A stretch of 22,288 nucleotides of DNA, taken from IMG/VR virus record IMGVR_UViG_3300027861_000212, positions 1-22,288 of that record; one strand, 5' to 3'. Below the pieces are notes generated by a model that searched no databases, was not told the origin of the DNA, and saw only the letters and a list, made by a program, of their open reading frames with translations. This document shows, piece after piece, positions 20,436-22,288 of the stretch (the first letter of the stretch is position 1; every line of letters begins with the position of its first letter). Source of the stretch: a virus. A program made the translations under genes and the position numbers.

Positions 20436-20849
20436 TTAGTTACCACCCTTTAATGCTGTCCAAGTGTTGAATTCCATGATGTATTGGTCATCAGTGATCG
20501 TTGAACCACCTCGACCAACTTGACCGTCGTTAGTCATCACGCCCTCGGTGCCGATGGAGTTTTCCAACGTTCCGATTTGTGTCTTCGACAATGTGATGTT
20601 AGCGCCCGATTCAAATAGACCTTGCAAATACGCGCTGTCAGGTGAACCAGGGTTGATAAACAACGTCACGGTTCGACCAGGGTTGATTCGGTCCAAACGA
20701 ACAGCGTTACCACCTTGACCACGGCGCAACGTCGATTTCGGGTCAATAGGGTCATCGGTGTAAGGTGTTGCTGTTTCACCCCAATCACCAATGATCCGAC
20801 CGTTTACCGTGACCGTGAAGAGGTCTGTTGAAAAATTGTTTAAACTCAT
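20436..20849 (-). CDS. Tail tube protein (DUF3277-like), 137 aa
   Basis: Features: an N-terminal strand DLFTVTVNGRIIGDWGE, then GQGGNAVRLDRINPGRTVTLFINPGSPDSAYLQGL-type region, as in DUF3277 tube proteins (V-x-V-x-G-x-x-I-x-G; G-x-x-G; late serine-rich strand). It would stack as hexamers to form the inner tube. Located directly after the sheath with an AGGGG ribosome site, the canonical sheath-tube order. Confidence 0.85.
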   Translation of the reverse strand: MSLNNFSTDLFTVTVNGRIIGDWGETATPYTDDPIDPKSTLRRGQGGNAVRLDRINPGRTVTLFINPGSPDSAYLQGLFESGANITLSKTQIGTLENSIGTEGVMTNDGQVGRGGSTITDDQYIMEFNTWTALKGGN

Positions 20850-20861
20850 TTTAAACCCCTA

Positions 20862-22007
20862 TTAATAAACTAAGATGTCGACAGGTACGATGTGGATCGC
20901 GCCTTTACGGAAGATTCGAATACGAAGCGGTGCGGATTTACGCGCGTCACGGTCGGGTTCGAGTAAGTTTAAGATATCTTCAGGTTGCGTTAATATCTCG
21001 TAACCAACCGTGTATTTTTCAACACCGTCGTCGGGATCGATATAATTGCGCGGACCGAGATAACCGTTCGAAATGTACGTTTCACAAATCGCACGAGCCG
21101 AGCCAATTAACACCGACTGACCGACAGGGTCTTGACCGAGTTTGGTAATTTGATTCGCAACGGTATTATACAACGTCACTGACATCGCATTTTCGAATGC
21201 AGCTAGGTTAACGACATCATCCATCCATTCGCCGAACGAGCTGTGTGACCATGAGTTAATAACACGACCTGCGTCGGTACTGCCCTGTAAATCCACAATT
21301 GAGTAGAATTGACATTTTTTCGTGTCTTGGGTCATCGCACTGTATTCAGTGTCGGTTAAGTCTTCAGCCGCAACGCCTGATAACTTTTTGTATTCGCCCG
21401 TAATGGTCGAGTTGTCAGCGGTGTAATTCACAGCGGCAAACCATTTACATAACGCAATACCCGCGTAAGGATCTGTCGCATGACTGAACGTTGACGCGAA
21501 ACGAACACCCGACGTTGTCAACACTGACGAGATATCAGTTGTCAATAGTGGATCACGAATAGCCGTCGCCGAAGTTGCGGTCTGACAGTCCATGAAGTAC
21601 GACTTATTAGCGTTACACCATTGAGAGATATCAGGTACAGCCGTCGTGAGGTCAGCGTAAATAGTGTCGGTAAAGAACGACCAGAACCACCACAGTTCGT
21701 TACGTGCTTTGTTCAACGTATCAGTCCAATTCGCATCGGCGTCAGCGGTTCCCCACACTTTAACTTCACGTGTGGCAGGAATACCACCGAGCCAGCGGTT
21801 TTGCGCTTTGTACGTTTCGGTTGTACTTGGGAAGTCGACGGCCAATGCCGTTAACGAGTTGTAAGTTCGATATGTGTCAACAGCGAAACCTACTGGTAAT
21901 TCTGATTCAGGTGCGAACTGTAACGCTGACGCGAAGTTCGCGAACCCCAACCCGTTCGGTGATATTACCGTCGTGATTGGAATTATATTATCGACCGGGT
22001 ATGACAT
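20862..22007 (-). CDS. Contractile tail sheath protein (DUF3383-like), 381 aa
   Basis: The protein begins with the beta segment IIPITTVISPNGLGFANFAS, has the conserved Y-R-T-Y-x-S-L region, a VWGTADADANWTDTLNKA stretch, the Trp-rich WWFWSFF helix and a C-terminal EPDRDARKSAPLRIRIFRKGAIHIVPVDI strand that would interlock subunits. This matches the DUF3383 sheath family; length is somewhat shorter than the largest members. GGAG lies 9 bases before the ATG, and a candidate late promoter element is 33 bases upstream. Defines the phage as contractile-tailed. Confidence 0.85.
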   Translation of the reverse strand: MSYPVDNIIPITTVISPNGLGFANFASALQFAPESELPVGFAVDTYRTYNSLTALAVDFPSTTETYKAQNRWLGGIPATREVKVWGTADADANWTDTLNKARNELWWFWSFFTDTIYADLTTAVPDISQWCNANKSYFMDCQTATSATAIRDPLLTTDISSVLTTSGVRFASTFSHATDPYAGIALCKWFAAVNYTADNSTITGEYKKLSGVAAEDLTDTEYSAMTQDTKKCQFYSIVDLQGSTDAGRVINSWSHSSFGEWMDDVVNLAAFENAMSVTLYNTVANQITKLGQDPVGQSVLIGSARAICETYISNGYLGPRNYIDPDDGVEKYTVGYEILTQPEDILNLLEPDRDARKSAPLRIRIFRKGAIHIVPVDILVY

Positions 22008-22039
22008 GATTGGGACTCCATTGATTGCAATCGCTTAAC

Positions 22040-22050
22040 AGTATATCACC
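22040..22050 (-). promoter_or_regulatory. Candidate late promoter -10 element before the sheath gene
   Basis: Minus-strand GGTGATATACT, an extended -10, identical over 11 bases to the element at 14119-14129, and 33 bases from the sheath ATG. It sits in the 71-base gap after the upstream late gene. No convincing -35 was found, as is common for extended -10 promoters. Confidence 0.55.
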
Positions 22051-22078
22051 GCTTGACACACTGTGCGAGTGGGTATGA

Positions 22079-22288
22079 TTACGACGGGGGGTTGCTACTA
22101 TCAATTTCACCCGTCGATATAACTGTTCCGTCTTCGTCTTGAATTTCCCACTCTGCAGACTCGATACTGTTAATCGTAATCTCGTCACGCGTTTCGTACA
22201 TGACGAACACGCTTATCTGTGCGCGTTGTTCCCAATTGTGTGACTGTAACGCGTCGAGGTCGTTAACGGGTCCCGCTCTGTTCCATCC
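22079..22288 (-). CDS. Neck/tail-completion type protein, C-terminal 69 aa (runs off the right edge)
   Basis: The minus strand is open from the window edge to TAA at 22079. The fragment contains NWEQRAQISVFVMYETRDEITINSIES and ends in GEIDSSNPPS. The W-x-x-RA-x-I pattern is like that of small head-tail neck proteins encoded just upstream of sheath genes, which fits its place, but the fragment is too short for a firm family call. Confidence 0.6.
   Translation of the reverse strand, partial: GWNRAGPVNDLDALQSHNWEQRAQISVFVMYETRDEITINSIESAEWEIQDEDGTVISTGEIDSSNPPS

Noticed and set aside
22053-22079. Rightward promoter TTGACA with TATGAT
   Set aside because: Spacing is only 15 bases, and it would transcribe antisense to the partial late gene with no target.

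Overview
The window is part of the genome of a contractile-tailed (myovirus-type) bacteriophage. A nearly full set of contractile-tail genes is present: sheath, tube, tail assembly chaperone, tape measure, Dit-like, baseplate plug, hub, Gp138-like spike, gp25/W-like wedge, J-like wedge, DUF2612-like protein and tail spike. They sit beside a lysis cassette and a phage replication cassette. The lysis genes (SLT transglycosylase with a secretion signal, several small membrane proteins) and the puncturing spike point to a Gram-negative host. The host cannot be named from this window.

Layout. (1) 1-1196, minus strand: the N-terminal part of an SF2 DEAH helicase, cut by the window edge, and two small unknown genes. 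(2) 1246-7828, plus strand: early/replication operon with a proline-repeat protein, a Cas4-like DUF2800 nuclease, a small exported basic protein, a DUF2815-type ssDNA-binding protein and a family B DNA polymerase. The polymerase is cut into two genes by a GIY-YIG homing endonuclease, and a small unknown gene follows. (3) 7812-9327, minus: lysis cassette. (4) 9328-14112, minus: tail spike and distal baseplate genes. (5) 14113-14905: a gene-free stretch transcribed on the plus strand, against the late genes. It holds a promoter, a structured RNA candidate with a perfect 24-nt inverted repeat and an isolated tRNA T-arm-like element, a complete tRNA-Asp(GUC) and a strong terminator. (6) 14906-17846, minus: hub, plug, Dit-like and tape measure. 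(7) 17908-19834, plus: a second homing endonuclease, two tiny genes and a sliding-clamp-like gene, inserted between tape measure and tail assembly chaperone. (8) 19865-22288, minus: chaperone with a -1 frameshift, tube, sheath and the end of a neck-region gene.

How it works together. The helicase, nuclease, SSB, split polymerase and clamp-like protein would form the phage replication machinery. The leftward late genes build the tail in the usual order (sheath, tube, chaperone, tape measure, baseplate, spike/fibre) and end with lysis. A TGATATACT motif recurs upstream of leftward late starts (sheath, spike, and an orphaned tape-measure start) and is the best candidate for the late promoter. 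Two homing endonucleases have reshaped essential genes: one splits the polymerase between palm and thumb, and the other sits between the tape measure and a leftover copy of its own 5' end. The least explained part is the 14.1-14.9 kb RNA region.
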